From NCBI RefSeq assembly GCF_964656455.1, contig NC_135717.1:13720775-13784774 (forward strand): a stretch of 64,000 nucleotides of DNA, given 5' to 3'. Both the position numbers and the translations under genes were made by a program. Source of the stretch: Halichoerus grypus (taxonomy: Eukaryota > Chordata > Mammalia > Carnivora > Phocidae). This document shows positions 1 through 11,689 of this stretch, in pieces. Under the pieces are notes generated by a model, which had not been told where the DNA came from, ran no database searches, and was given only the letters and a program-made list of their open reading frames with translations. How positions within the stretch are numbered: position 1 is the stretch's first letter; each line of letters begins with the position of its first letter.

Positions 1-840
1 ATCCTTTTCCCAGGTGAAGACATGAAGAGGGCTGTTTTAACACAGTACATAGAGTTGAGGGCACGGAGCAAAGAGAGGGAAGGTCTGAAGACATAGGAAG
101 GAGGGAGGGGGCTGGTTGGGAACGAAGGACCCTGGAGTGCCAGGAGGAGATCAGGTCAAGGACACGAACAGTAGTTTGGTCTTGAAGAGCAGGAAGAGAG
201 AGCTCATGCTTTATGACCCACATTTTCCTCGGGAAAGAGGAGGCGAAATCACCCTCAAAAGTGAGAGCTAGGCCTTTACATAGGAGGTTATGGGAAAGTG
301 ATAAAGGTCTGGAATCATTTCCGGAAGGAATGAGAATGGGCGAGCTGACCAAGAACAAAGAAGTAACTGATGGCAGTTTTGAGGATCTGGGAATATACAT
401 TCAGCAAATCCTCCGTGAAAATTCCCTGACAAAAGAACTACTATGAGTTCAGATGTTCTTGGATATAAACTTAACTTTTATGATTTATAACATTATGTCC
501 ATGTATGTGAAAAATAGTAGCAAAAATAAGCATGAGGGGATATAGTCTATGTAGCCAGGAGGCACCTAGGTTGGGGGCATCATGAATTCATGGAAACCCA
601 GCTTAGCTCAGCAGCGTTCAGAGGTGTGTAGCTCACAGCGTCCCAAGTGCTGATCTTCCCAGTTCTTTCCAGCTGTAAAACCCCTGACTTTTACCAGGAG
701 GCGAGGGTCTCTGGTGTCACCAAAGTTGGGACATTTTCCAGCACATTGTTTCCGGGGACAGTCTGCAGTTGAATTAGGCATCTTCTGTGAGGTGCCGGGG
801 TTGCCCGCCTGCTCTATGTTAGGTGACCCTGTAATTAGTG
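1..840. other. Unique sequence, no gene seen
   Basis: Purine-rich, apparently non-repetitive sequence. A 77-codon open frame at 213-446 (+) has no recognisable domain, no convincing splice sites and no neighbour that supports it. I assign no function. Confidence 0.5.
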
Positions 841-960
841 GCATTACTCATTAATAACTGATTCAGGCTGATGATTAATAATTAGCCATCCTAAATCCAA
901 CGTGTAATTTGATGGTAATTATAAGCTATAGGAGCCATTAGAGGCTGCTGGACACTTGTA
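841..960. promoter_or_regulatory. TAAT-rich candidate regulatory block
   Basis: Several homeodomain-type cores cluster here: GATTAATAATTAGCC at 873-887 and TAATTATAA at 916-924. No interspersed repeat is recognised over this stretch. Such clusters are common in conserved enhancers, but composition alone does not show function. Confidence 0.25.
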
Positions 961-1038
961 GTTGAAAGGGCTGCCCCGGATATGTGTGGTTGCTGGTATC
1001 TTAGATTCTATACACAAATGTGTATAAAGGAGAAGGGT

Positions 1039-1064
1039 GTTTTTTGTTTTTTGTTTTTTGTTTT
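1039..1064. repeat. T6G low-complexity tract
   Basis: Four near-perfect units of GTTTTTT. The rest of 960-1370 is unassigned sequence with no recognisable gene. Confidence 0.8.
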
Positions 1065-1375
1065 CCCTCCCTGGAGGAATATCACTGGCTTTCACAAGCG
1101 GAAATCCTTACATGAAGAATCAGATTTTCCTAGACTTTTAAATAGATATATCTTCCCTAGGCATCAACAGATATATTTTAGGAACCAATTGTGTGCTCAG
1201 CCTTGTAGGAACTTTTGGGGGGACAGAGTCTGTAAATGACATGATCCTCCCAAAGGAGGTCATGGGCTGGTTGGAGACCCAGGACCCAAGTGGGCACAAT
1301 TGCATTTAAGCACAGGTTAAGTGTGGCTTCATGGGAGGGAGGTTAACTTTGTGAGTGGAGCGGATGGGAGAGCTC

Positions 1376-1600
1376 ATAAAAACCATAACTAATGCTGGAA
1401 TTTCCTGTGTGCCAGGCATTAATCTTATGCTTTACACATTGCAAATCCATTTACATTTGATGATAGCCCTTGGAGGTGAGTATTATTATGGTCTCCATTT
1501 CACGGGCGGGGCAAGCACTTTACTCAAGGTCACACGCTTAGTGGGAGATAAAGCTGGGATGCCGATCCCATTGCCCAGAGTCTGCACTCCTCCCCATTGT
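1376..1600 (-). repeat. MIR SINE remnant
   Basis: Antisense MIR signature: a GTGCCAGGCATTAATCTTATGC-type stretch, then ACATT...TTGATGATAGCCCTTGGAGGTGAGTATTATT, the C-rich CCATTTCACGGG core and AAGGTCACACGCTTAG, in the right order. It is diverged, as expected for an ancient mammal-wide SINE. Confidence 0.75.
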
Positions 1601-1699
1601 GCTGTCTCTCCTGGAAAAGGTGTGACTTTCTGGGCCTTGCAGCCTGGCATAGTATGTGGGAGACGGCACAATTAGAGGGCTAGGAGTGAAAAGGAGTGT

Positions 1700-2225
1700 G
1701 TTTGGGGTCCCCAAACCGCCCTCTGGTGTGATGATTCACTAGAAGGACTCACAAAACTCAGAAAAGCAGTCATGCTCCCCGTTATCAACTTGTTACTGTA
1801 AAAGGGTACAGATGAAAATCAGTAAAGGAGAAAGATGCATAGGACAGAGTCCAGGAGAAACCAGGCGTGAGGTTCGGGTTGTCCTCTCCCGTGGGGTTGC
1901 ATGGACAACACTTCATGTCCCAGCAGTGATAGGGAACAGCAAGTGTGAAGCAGTGCCAACCAAGGAAGCTCACCTGAGCCTTAGTAGGGGTCAGTCACGT
2001 AGGCGTGGAGTGCCAGGTGACTAAACTTGACTGGGCAGGCTCCAGCTCCCCACACGCAGAGCTTAAGCTAGCATGGTCCAGGGCCTCGGGCATGCAAAGA
2101 CACTCTTATCAGGCAGGTTACCTCAAGGGCATATCAGTTCTCTTCCTGGACCCTGGCCAGAGCTAGTTCTTTCTTTAGAGTTTCAGGGTTTGGGCAATCC
2201 AAGTCCAATAAATTAACCATTTATC
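1700..2225. repeat. LTR-like ancient repeat, family unassigned
   Basis: The segment from about TCTGGTGTGATGATTCACT through GAGTCCAGGAGAAACCAGG to AAGCTCACCTGAGCCTTAG resembles a known mammalian long terminal repeat by phrase memory. I could not fix the family or the exact edges. No open retroviral gene is present. Confidence 0.4.
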
Positions 2226-2454
2226 ACACCAAGAGGTTAAGTTATTTTGGGTGTGGTGAGGAAGCTGAAGGTAGGGAATGTGCATTAAAAAGGAGAGGAG
2301 AGATTGAAGACCAAGTAGATCAAAACAGGAAGTCCACTTCATGGAGAGTTCTCAAAACCAAACAGAGGAGCCCAGACTCGATCCAGCGGTCCAATGAGGT
2401 AGATTGAAGATGGATAAAACACTAATTGGAAGAGACAAGAAGTAGAAGAGCAGT

Positions 2455-2630
2455 TGTCTTGGCCTGGGGAAGGGGCGGGGAGAGGAGGGACTGCTGATGA
2501 GTACAAGGCTTTTTGGGGGAGTGATAAAAATGTTCTAAAATTGATTGTGGTGATGATTGCACAACTCTGTGAACATACCAAACACTGTTGAACTGTGCAC
2601 TTTAAATAGATGAATTGAGTGGAATGTGCA
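2455..2630 (+). repeat. L1 3'-end remnant
   Basis: Contains the typical L1 3'-untranslated phrase order: ATGTTCTAAAATTGATTGTG, TGATGATTGCACAACTCTGT and GAACTGTGCACTTTAAAT. The 5' part is truncated and unrecognisable. Confidence 0.7.
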
Positions 2631-2897
2631 TTCTATCTTGGGAGCTGATGGCCATCAGGAGATGGCCAATCTTGCAACAAGATGAAGACAGTTGGGTATT
2701 AATTCTTGGCTCCTAGTCTTGTGTGGTCCCCCTTTTGAGGGACGTAGCTGGACAACACAGAGTACGCCAGCTAATTCAACTGGGGTCAGATCCCAGAACC
2801 GCAGAATGTCATGATAGAGTTGCAAGCAGGGATTCAGAAAACAAGGAGCATCCTGGGAAGATGTTGACCATCACCCAGAGCCAGAGTATAAACCTCC

Positions 2898-3110
2898 GTG
2901 TATAAACCTCTGTTCTAAACAAGACAGAGGATACTCTACTTGTGTTTCGGTCTTTTTCAAGTTTTTCCATGTTTGCACATTTTTGAGACCCCAAATGAGA
3001 ACTCGGTGAATGAGAATCACCACTGGAGAAGGAATGAATGCATTCTTGCTTTTCTGTCCTTCTGTTAAGAGTTTCCAATGGAAGCCATATCCACTTCTTT
3101 AAAGTATTTG
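2898..3110. repeat. 213-bp direct repeat, copy 1
   Basis: This block matches 3838-4050 base for base at a constant offset of 940, with six substitutions and no indels (about 97% identity). Similarity stops abruptly at both ends. On the minus strand both copies read open through the block, but most of the substitutions change amino acids, which argues against a conserved protein. I do not recognise the family. It could be a local segmental duplication or two insertions of one unlisted element. Confidence 0.9.
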
Positions 3111-3837
3111 TTGGCCAACCTAAGCTGTGTATCTGATGCCAGCCAACTGCAACACGTGGGGAAGGACAGATTGAAGACCACAGTGGTTAGTACTTGCCTT
3201 TGGGTCTAGGAAAGGAGAGTCCGGAAAGGAATCTAGCTCAGGGGCCAATTGAAGTCTGTCCCAGTTCGGGAAGAGAAAAATCACAATGGAAAAGCTCCAC
3301 CTTCTTTTCCTGCCTTGGAGTTGTCCAGTGACAGAGGAAAGACCTGATCGATTTTGCCAACAATAGGTTCTGTGTCATTAGGCAGGTCACTTATCCTCTG
3401 TGTCAATAGGCTTTTCATTTTCTTAGCCATAAACCATACCCAGCATGTACAAGTGTGTTGTTCCCAGAGTAGGAAATTTCCATAACAAAGCTTTTGGTCC
3501 CTCAGATGAAAGGCCCTCATTGTAAACTCTCTGAAGTTCGGGCACGAGGCGTTGTAGATAATCGGTTTCAGTAAATAGAGTTTTACTACAGAAGCAAGAC
3601 ACGAGGCAATTTACAGTTAAACATAACAACCCTCCACAAAACTCTGCTTGCTTTCTTTAGGGGACAGTCCCTGAAGGAACCCCATTGATAGAAGGTGTTG
3701 GTTTGGTTGATAGTGGTCAACTGTGGGGTTTCATCTCCCTCTGGAGGAAGCATTGTTATGAGTAGGATCAGGGATAGGGGCTGGCTCTGCAGTATTGCGC
3801 TTGTCCCCTCTTTGCTTCCTGAGCATTTATACCTGTT
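3111..3837. other. Spacer between the two 213-bp repeats
   Basis: This 727-bp single-copy stretch shows no internal similarity to the repeats and no recognised transposon or gene. The minus strand at 3586-3963 is open for 125 codons, but the frame runs into the repeat and has no identifiable domain. Confidence 0.5.
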
Positions 3838-4050
3838 GTGTATAAACCTCTGTTCTAAGCAGGATAGAGGATACTCTACTTGTGTTAAGGTCTTTTTCAA
3901 GTTTTTCCATGTTTGCACATTTTTGAGACCCCAAATGAGAACTCGGTGAATGAGAATCACCACTGGAGAAGGAATGAATGCATTCTTGCTTTTCTGTCCT
4001 TCTGTTAAGAGTATCCAATGGAAGCCATATCCACTTCTTTAAAGTATTTG
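3838..4050. repeat. 213-bp direct repeat, copy 2
   Basis: Partner of 2898-3110. Differences fall at copy-1 positions 2919, 2922, 2925, two sites near 2947-2948, and 3073. The sequence after 4050 (CTGTTTGGTC) is unrelated to that after 3110 (TTGGCCAACC), so the shared unit ends sharply. Confidence 0.9.
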
Positions 4051-4250
4051 CTGTTTGGTCAGTTAGCTGGAAAGAATGCGTGGTAGTGATCACAGTTGAT
4101 CAGGACCTTGAAGCAGCATCATCCTCAAGTTTGTCACTTCCTGGGAAAGCAGCAGGTCCAGCCCACATGGAAACACAGGATGGCACGTGTCTGCTCTGTA
4201 TAGCCATCCGCTGCTGACTGCTGCCTTCTCATGGTGCTCCAAACTGGGGT

Positions 4251-4449
4251 GGGGCGCCTGGTGGCTCAGCCATCAAGCATCTGCCTTCAGCTCAGGTCAT
4301 GATCCCAGGGTCCCGGGATCAAGCCCCGCATCGGGCTCCCTGCTCCGCGGGGAGCCTGCTTCTCCCTCTCCCCCCTATTGCTCCCCCTGCTTGTGCTCTC
4401 TCTCTCTCTCTGTCAAATAAAATCTTAAAAAAAACAAAAAACAAAAAAC
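4251..4449 (+). mobile_element. Carnivore SINEC element
   Basis: tRNA-Lys-derived SINE. The head GGGGCGCCTGGTGGCTCAGC carries the RNA polymerase III A-box region, and GGGATCAAGCCCC is the degraded B box. A CT-rich tract and a TCAAATAAAATCTT tail follow, ending in A-runs broken by C. It lacks part of the head CTGGGTGG repeat and several consensus bases. No clear TSD is visible. Confidence 0.93.
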
Positions 4450-4584
4450 CTGGGAGCAAGCACTTCTCAATGACTCCGTGTGTCGGCGGCATGATGGGAG
4501 AGAGAGAACATTGCTGTTTTGGGGCCAGATTTGACCACTGGCTTTGAGCCTCAATTTACTTCTCTGTAAAAGGGGTAGATGTGC

Positions 4585-4740
4585 CCTAGACCCATTCTGC
4601 AAGACCTCAGACAAGCCACTTTACCTGTCTGTGCCTCAGATTCTTCATCTGTCAATGAGGACAGTAATCTATTTTATAGGATTGTCGTGAAGACTAATAC
4701 TGCTTAAAATGCAAACTGCTTAAAAATGCTAGTTGTTGCT
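4585..4740 (+). repeat. MIR SINE remnant
   Basis: Sense MIR phrases in order: ACAAGCCACTTTACCTGTC, TGCCTCAGATTCTTCATCTG, ATAGGATTGTCGTGAAGACT. A second short MIR-like piece (CCTCAATTTACTTCTCTGTA) precedes it at about 4550-4572. Confidence 0.8.
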
Positions 4741-7397
4741 GTTGCTGGTAGGGCTCTTTTGTAGTCTGCAGTGGCAAGCCTTGCTGCTCCCTATGGGAGC
4801 TCTATAAACCTTGTCTTCATATTTGGTCCATTCCTCCAACTCTGCATGGTTAGGACAGATAACCTGATCATTGGATTAGCCCTACTCCATACCCTGCATA
4901 CAGAGCAGAACTCCGGGTGCTAACGAAGAAGTGGCAATTTTAACGAAAGGGCATCTGCCCAGAAAAAGAAGAGGCCCACAGTCCTCCCGTCAGTCCCTTC
5001 CAGGAGGCTGTTCATTATAAAACAGAAGCGTGCTTACCCATTGGTGAACATACTGCTTTTGGGCGAAATAAATGGTATTTCTTGACATCCTCTCTGTACC
5101 TTCAAAGCCAGCCCAGGTAGATCAATTTTTCTCTTTGCATGACACACTGATACCGCGGCTGGATGCCGTTCTTTTGAAGCAAAATTCCTAGGCAGTGCCC
5201 CAGAGCTAAAGCAAGGCTTTGCAGGGCAGCCATTCACTGCGATGACAAGCAGAGACCGGCCTCCGTCAGCCAACATGTGTTACGACAGCTCGTAGCAGCA
5301 AGTAGGTAAATCTGAATAATGTGGGGAAGCCTTTCCTCCTCGCTTACAAAGAGGCTCAGCGTGCTGGGCTGCCAAACAGCAGATAAGTTTCCTTTTAAAT
5401 TTAAGGGTTTTAAAAATAGAAGATGCTTTGCCTCTGAGTTAAATGCCCAGGTCCTGAGTTATTGCTGGATATAAATAGGGGAGCAGCGGTACCATTAATT
5501 CTGCCAAATTGATCTGGCGGGGCCTCAGGTTCCTTATCGGTTGGAGCTGGATAGGTATGATTGCGGAAGGGGTGGGGAGGGGTAGGCTCCCAGCCATTAA
5601 CTTTGGTAGCTTTAATCCCCCTTTTCTAGGTGATTCCAGAATGTGCCATCTTCCAGCCTTGCGTATGTTTTCCTTCTCCTGCCCTTTCCTGCCATTTCTT
5701 TTCTCCAGTCCACCCTCAGAGCCCAAAAAGTAGCTACAGAAGACTCTCGGATTGAGTTCAGAGCAGAAAATGCCCTCTCTTCCTTTGTTTCCGGCTGCCC
5801 CGTTGTTTTCTCTGTGGCGAAAGTTTGGAACTCTGGCCCATTGTGTCCATGGTGCATTATTGCTCCCCAGTCTTTTTTAGGGCATCCTCTGGATGCGATG
5901 CCTAAGATACAGGTCATAATTTGTCCGCGAGCCCAGCCAGCCTTTGCCATTCGGCCGGCTCCTGGCTAGCCCTGCCGGAGTTACCATCCTCCACGACATA
6001 TCAGCTCCAATCAGGTTTTCTCAGTTGCACAACCTTTGTTCACGTGAGGCTCAATTCGGAGCCGAGTCCCTCTCTGTTGCCCCCCTCTCTTTGATGGAAA
6101 TACAGGGACACGTGACTGTTTCATTTCTCGTGGACTGGGGAGAAAGCAGGTAGAGTTTTCCGTGAGCACCGAGGAAATTAATCAGAAGCAGTGATAGTAG
6201 ATCCTTTGCTGTGTTTCTCCGCCGAGTCATGAACTGCCCGCCGTCCAGCACGCACGCGTGACCGTCTGCTGTTAACTCCGTGGGCACCCGGCCATTCCCC
6301 ATCCTGTGGACCCAGCCCAGTTTCTAAGGCTGCAGGAGTTCGCCCCAGACTTTCCCAAAGCAGGGAAGTTCGGGTTGACACTTCGCACTCTCCCTCCGGA
6401 ATTTTAGGTCAGAGTCCTCTCCGGTTTTACTCCCATGGGGATCTAAAAATCGTTTGTAACCAGGCACACACAAAGTCAGGGGCAATGAGCTTTGCTTTCC
6501 TACAAGAAGTCCAGGCTCCTGTGTCATTAAACCACTCGGGTCTCACATCCTCATAGCAGTGGAGTGGCTGTGCCAGGCTGGCTTGACTGTTACGGACAAC
6601 ATCAGTTCGAGGAGCATGTGATGGAGCAGTGGCCCCTTCAAAGCCTTTTGAGATCGGGCAGCGTCTGAGGTCTGGGAAGGCTTCCCTGCACGGGAGGTCC
6701 TTTATAGACCCGGTAGGATGAGCAAGTCAGTTTTTTGGAGTTTGACTTCTGTGCATGAAGTTCAGTGGACCCCCAGGTTCCTAAGAAGTTTAACTTAAAG
6801 GAAAAACAAGAGAAATGTTCCTTGAGTGTCTTTTATGAATGTTCAATTTCCGACTGTGGCGTACATCGTGGCTGCAGATGGTTTTGTAGACAGAACCAGC
6901 GGCGGCAGGTGGACCATTGGTGGGCTGTAACCAAGTTGGAGAACTGCTCGGGGCCAGTCATGGCTTTTCACGTTGGAAGCCAACTTCGTTTCCAGTCCTG
7001 ACTCCGCCAAACGTAGTTTGTGAATTTATTTCTGTTCCTTTTTGCCCTCGCTCAGAAAGGTTGATAGCAAGTTTGCTTTTACCTGTACTGAGAATCAAAC
7101 TGATAATAACTCTGAATCCAGGAGCTGCTATTCCTTCTATATGGACCCCTCCATCCCCCACCCCCCTCCCAGTGGTGACTGACATGTACTATTATGAAGG
7201 AAATGGAAGCAAAAAGGCAATGAAGCCAAAGAAAAGCCGTTAATGTGCATTTTCCACCCTGCCTCTGGCCCCCTAGCCTCAAGTGCTCTGATGTGGAGAC
7301 GAATGATAAAATAGCACATCTGCTATTGAGTCGTTACGAAATTTTTCTAGTTTCCTTCCATTGTCTTAGACAGAAAAGTGCAGAATATCGAATCCTT
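4741..7397. promoter_or_regulatory. Repeat-poor unique stretch with conserved-looking blocks
   Basis: No interspersed repeat is recognised for about 2.6 kb. Two sub-blocks stand out. 5030-5290 has a balanced, non-repetitive composition with several CpGs. 5940-6420 has a raised CpG count, including CACGCACGCGTGACCG near 6248. Neither meets CpG-island criteria by eye. Open frames on both strands (up to 112 codons) show no known domain. A promoter, enhancer or non-coding exon is possible but not shown. Confidence 0.3.
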
Positions 7398-7450
7398 CAT
7401 TGACATAGCCCCAAATACTTATTGAATGTTTACTATATGCCAGGCTCACC
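7398..7450 (-). repeat. L2/MIR-type fragment
   Basis: CTTATTGAATGTTTACTATATGCCAGGCTC is the antisense of the shared L2/MIR 3' end. Only about 50 bp remain. Confidence 0.55.
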
Positions 7451-9610
7451 CAATTCGGAAATCTAGGGAATGCTGGTGGGTTTGGGTTACTGAGAGCAGT
7501 TTGTCCCTTTGGAAATGCTCAGCTTCCTCCAAAAAGAGTGCTTGTCTCAGACAGTGTGTGTGTGGGGGAGGGGTACAGTGTGGGGCCAAGTGGGCTCATC
7601 TCCCTGGTGGCTGAGTGGAAACCTCAGGGTCTCTGTGTGTCTTTCCTTCCCTTGGGCAGGGTCCCCGACCCTGTCACAGTTGCTGGCAGGGGACTACAGC
7701 CAGCCTGATTGTGATCTGATCTCTCGGCTTGGTCAGGACCCATCTGCCTCAGTTCCCAGTGGCTTATGGGTGGCAGACACCTGAGCTTAGTCATCTTTCT
7801 CCCCACTCATCCCAGCCTCAGCTGCAGGCTCATCTTGCCTTCAGGAGAGACCCTCAGCTGCCCTTCTGACTTTCCACTCAGCCTCCCCCTTCCCTCCAAG
7901 GGAGCCTCCCCCTCCTCCCTGCCATGGCCACACTGCGCCATCATGTTCATTTGGATGAGGCGGGCCCCACGTAGATATGGGGCCATCTGTGACACGGGCT
8001 CCTTCCACGGCCCCCAGGGAAAATGGAGGCAAAAGCCCCCCTGTGCCCTCTGCACCAACCTCAGTGGGGAACACATCACTCCCTCTCTGGGCTGACACTG
8101 GGCACTTGTCACTTCTCATCACTTTCCTGTTCCTTATCTTTTTCCCATGGGACCGGAGGCAGGAAACCACGGGCTTTCATTTAGAGCACACCTTCATTCT
8201 TCTCAGCACCGACCCCAGTGCTCAGCTTTAGTGGAGCGAGAGGGTTTCCTTCCGATTCTGATAGCCCCATGCCCCACTAGCTCCAAGCTGAGCTTCACCC
8301 CTGAAAGAGGCAGCGAAGGCACTGGGGAAAAGTCCCCGTTGCCCGCCTGGCAATTTAGAGCAGAGGAGTGGAGGTCATGGAACCCAGGGGAGGAAAGCAC
8401 AGGGACGGTTTTAAAACTGCTGCCTCTTGCACATGGGTTTGGCTTCTTCTGGAGCAAAGAGAAGGGGGTTTCTGAAGAACGGCTTCCCCAAGGCTCTTCT
8501 TCCATTCCAGGTTTTAGAGGATAGCTGGGGACAGCGGCAAAGACCTCTGTCTTTCCCCAGCTTGTTCATTCCCCAGCTCCCCTGAGATCCACACCCAACT
8601 TCCTCTTCTGCAGACTTGGTCCCGCTCTGGTCCTGGGCCCTGGTGTCCGACATGGTGGCCCAGCTGCAGTCCTGGGCCCCCAGGGCATGAGCTGAGAAGC
8701 AGTGTTACCATCTTGAACCTTGAGCCCCCAGGCATCCCTGCAGCTCTTCTTCCTCCCGGTAGCCAGCACTGCTCCCATAGGCCTCTGTTTTGTTCACGAG
8801 GCTCCCGGGGTAGGGTTTCCAGGTTGAAACCCTCCACTCCGCCAGTGTGCTCTGTCCTAGAATCCTGGCTTCCCAGCAGCCAGGGGCCTTTCTTTGGCCA
8901 CAGCCTCTCAGGGATGTATCCACTCAGAGTCCTAGGCTTCTGGAAATCGTTGCTGGGCCTGCCCTGGAATTATACCCCTGAATCCTGCTTCTCCATTGGC
9001 CTGCTGCTCCCCGTGCCCCAGCTCCATGTCTCCCTTTGGATTTCTGGTGACCCGACGGCTTACCTCTGATTGTAAGTTGCTGGAACCCTGAAATGCAATG
9101 ATTTTGCCTGAAGGGCTGAACAGCTCCAGCCTACCTATGTGCTCCTTGACTCCAAAGGGTCCCCTTGAACTTTCCACCCCAGTCTTTGTGTATCCCTTTG
9201 AATTCACTCTCGGGCCTCAAAGTGGTGAAGAATGGTGGTCTGACGGATTGTAAATGTTTACACGACTGGGCCATCCATCCCATCTGCCACCAAACCCTAT
9301 AGTATCTTAAAAGTAACTACACACAGGGGAAAAAATTCCCTGACACTTGTAGTCATCATTGGAAAACTGGAATTTTTGCTTGAACAAACTTGAAATTGCA
9401 GAGACTTCAAATCCGGAGGAATATGAGGGGGGAGGAGCAGAGGCTGATAGCCATGAAATTAGAGCTCTATAATTTGTCTATAGGCATTCAGGAGGGGAAG
9501 AAATAAGAGTCATTTTCTGCTCTGCTTCTAATCCAGATGTTGTCTTCCAACCCAGCAGAGAAGAACAAGGACAGTGGTGAGGAGACTGGAGAATTTGAAA
9601 ATCACATTGT
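7451..9610. other. Unique GC-richer sequence, no gene seen
   Basis: Many overlapping short open frames appear on both strands, as expected from GC-rich low-stop sequence. None has a recognisable domain or a matching pair of splice sites. No transposon is recognised. Confidence 0.45.
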
Positions 9611-10778
9611 AAAAAATACTTTTTTTTTTATTATGTATTCATTGTAAATTTAATACTCATTGTACAAATTTAAAAGTACAAAAGTATTAGATGATCACTC
9701 ATCATTGTACCACCGGAAATCACCACGATTACTATTTCATTAGGGTCTTACATATTTTAAATATTTTGTAGTTTTATGAAATGTATGTACATGTGTTTCA
9801 AAGTCTAATATATATTCTAGAAGGCTCTATTCACTCTCTAGAGGGACCACTCTCCATTCTTGAAAATGATCCTTCTGTCTACCTGTCTCTTTCCAAATAA
9901 TGTATTTGTTTTTTGATATTTAGACATGATTTCTTGACTTCCTACTATGGGAGCTGAGGTAATAGCTACCCCTGCCACATTTACATGTACCTCTCCCCAT
10001 CCTCCATCCTCCCCACCCTCCAATATAATTATATTGTAATTTTGTTTAGTCATTTAAAAATATTTGTATTATTATAATAACTTAGTGCTGATCCACATGG
10101 TATACTTGGGTTATTTCCCTTTCCTGATCAGCTTTTTGTTTTTCCTGTATTTAATCATTGTCTTTTTATTTGTTTGTTTGTTTTGCTTTGTTTTCTATAT
10201 ACTTTTCACTAATTCAATCCCAGACCCTCTGTCTCTTCTCTGAATTCCCTCCCAATCCTCTCAGCCACATTAGATATTCTGACCAGTTCATCTTTTTGAG
10301 GAAAAGTCTCCAGAGTGCTTTGGCCCTTTGCACTGGGACAGGCTCCACAATATAACACAGAATCTAGAGTTCCCTTTCCCTCTCTCCTGTGTGTGGTCCT
10401 CTGTGTTCTGATCTCATGCCTTTATTTTCTTGGCTTACTCCTTCAGTTTAGTGATGCATATCTTCAAGTAAAGTTTTAGTCCTTGCATGCCTAATAATAT
10501 CTAGATTCACGCTTCCCACTTGGAATGATTTTTCTTTCAGATTTTGAAGGCTATGTTCTACTGCCTTCTAACTTTCAGCATGGCTATTGGGAAGTTCAGA
10601 GCCATATTGACCCGGTTTTTTGAAGGAGACTTGTCATTATCTTTTTAGAAATCCTTTTTATCCCAGGTATTCTGAAATTTCATGATGATGTGCTTTGGGA
10701 TTTGCTTTTATCCATTGTGCTGAATGCTTGGTAGAACTTTCCAATGGAAACTCGTATTTATTGTTGATATTCTTTATT

Positions 10779-10811
<33 letters not shown>

Positions 10812-11094
10812 CATTCTTCATTTTTGGAACTTGTTTTGAGTGTCAGACCTCCTGGACCAATTCTCTAAGTTTTTAATCTTTACCCTCTTATTTTTCATTT
10901 TTTGCCTTTTGACTATACATTCTGGGAAATGTTCTTAACCTTATTTTCTAAACTTCCTATTTCTGCTTTTGTATTTTAATTTTCAAGTGTTCTTATTGGT
11001 TCTCTAACTCATCTTTTGCTATAGCACCTAGTTCTTATTTTATGAATGTGATATATTCTCTAATTATCTGAAGATATTAATGCTGGTTATTTTT
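9611..11094. repeat. AT-rich ancient LINE-like sequence
   Basis: The sequence is strongly AT-rich, with phrases resembling antisense old L1 or other LINE sequence (for example the 10540-10740 stretch ending TGATGATGTGCTTTGGGATT). I could not assign a family or boundaries. No open frame of note. Confidence 0.35.
10780..10810. repeat. (TG)n microsatellite
   Basis: Uninterrupted GT/TG dinucleotide tract of about 15 units inside AT-rich sequence. Confidence 0.97.
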
Positions 11095-11405
11095 TCAAAA
11101 CAAAAGGCATGTATATCTCTCAAACATAATGTTGAATCAAAGAATTCAGATCCCAGATAGTATACATTATTTGATTTTTTTTATGTAGGTTTCAAAATCT
11201 ACAAGGTTAGTACTCAGGATAGTAGTTACCTTTGGGCAGATAACCAGAGTAATGACTGGAAGAGCACACTGGGAAATTCAGGGAGACTGGTCATCTTCTG
11301 TTTCTTGATTTGAATGATGATTAAATGGGTATGTTCAGTTTTTGAACTGACAGGACTGAACGCTTGAGATTTGTGTGCTTTTTAAAAAATGTGTGCTCTA
11401 CCTCA
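11095..11405 (+). repeat. L1 3'-end remnant
   Basis: Runs through TTGAATCAAAGAATTCAGAT, a 'GGATAGTAGTTACCTTTGGG' phrase and 'CTCTACCTCAATAAAA', the usual order at the end of old L1 3' UTRs. It is followed at once by a SINE inserted in its tail. Confidence 0.65.
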
Positions 11406-11418
11406 ATAAAAAGTGTTC

Positions 11419-11632
11419 TTTTTTTTTTTTTTAAAGATTTTGTTTATTTGTCAGAGAGAGAGAGTGTGTGCACAAGTGAGAGAGCTCACAAGGAGGGGAA
11501 CGGTAGGCAGAGGGAGAAGCAGTCTTCCTGTTGAGCAAGGAGCCTGATGCGGGACTCGATCCCAGAACCCTGGGATCATGACCTGAGCTGAAGGCAGGTG
11601 CTTAATCAACTGAGCCACCCAGGCATCCTTCG
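11419..11632 (-). mobile_element. SINEC, antisense
   Basis: Begins with a T-run and AAAGATTTTGTTTATTTGTC and ends at TGAGCCACCCAGGCATCC. The 13-bp TSD is ATAAAAAGTGTTC (11406-11418) / ATAAAAAGTTTTC (11633-11645), one mismatch. It landed in the A-rich tail of the L1 remnant to its left. Confidence 0.96.
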
Positions 11633-11689
11633 ATAAAAAGTTTTCATTAGAAATGGCAACTGGCCACATTTCTGGAGTCTTTATAAGTT

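Noticed and set aside
6051..6420. CpG island promoter
   Set aside because: CpGs are raised only locally and GC content by eye is moderate. It does not clearly meet island criteria, so it is kept as a weak regulatory candidate.
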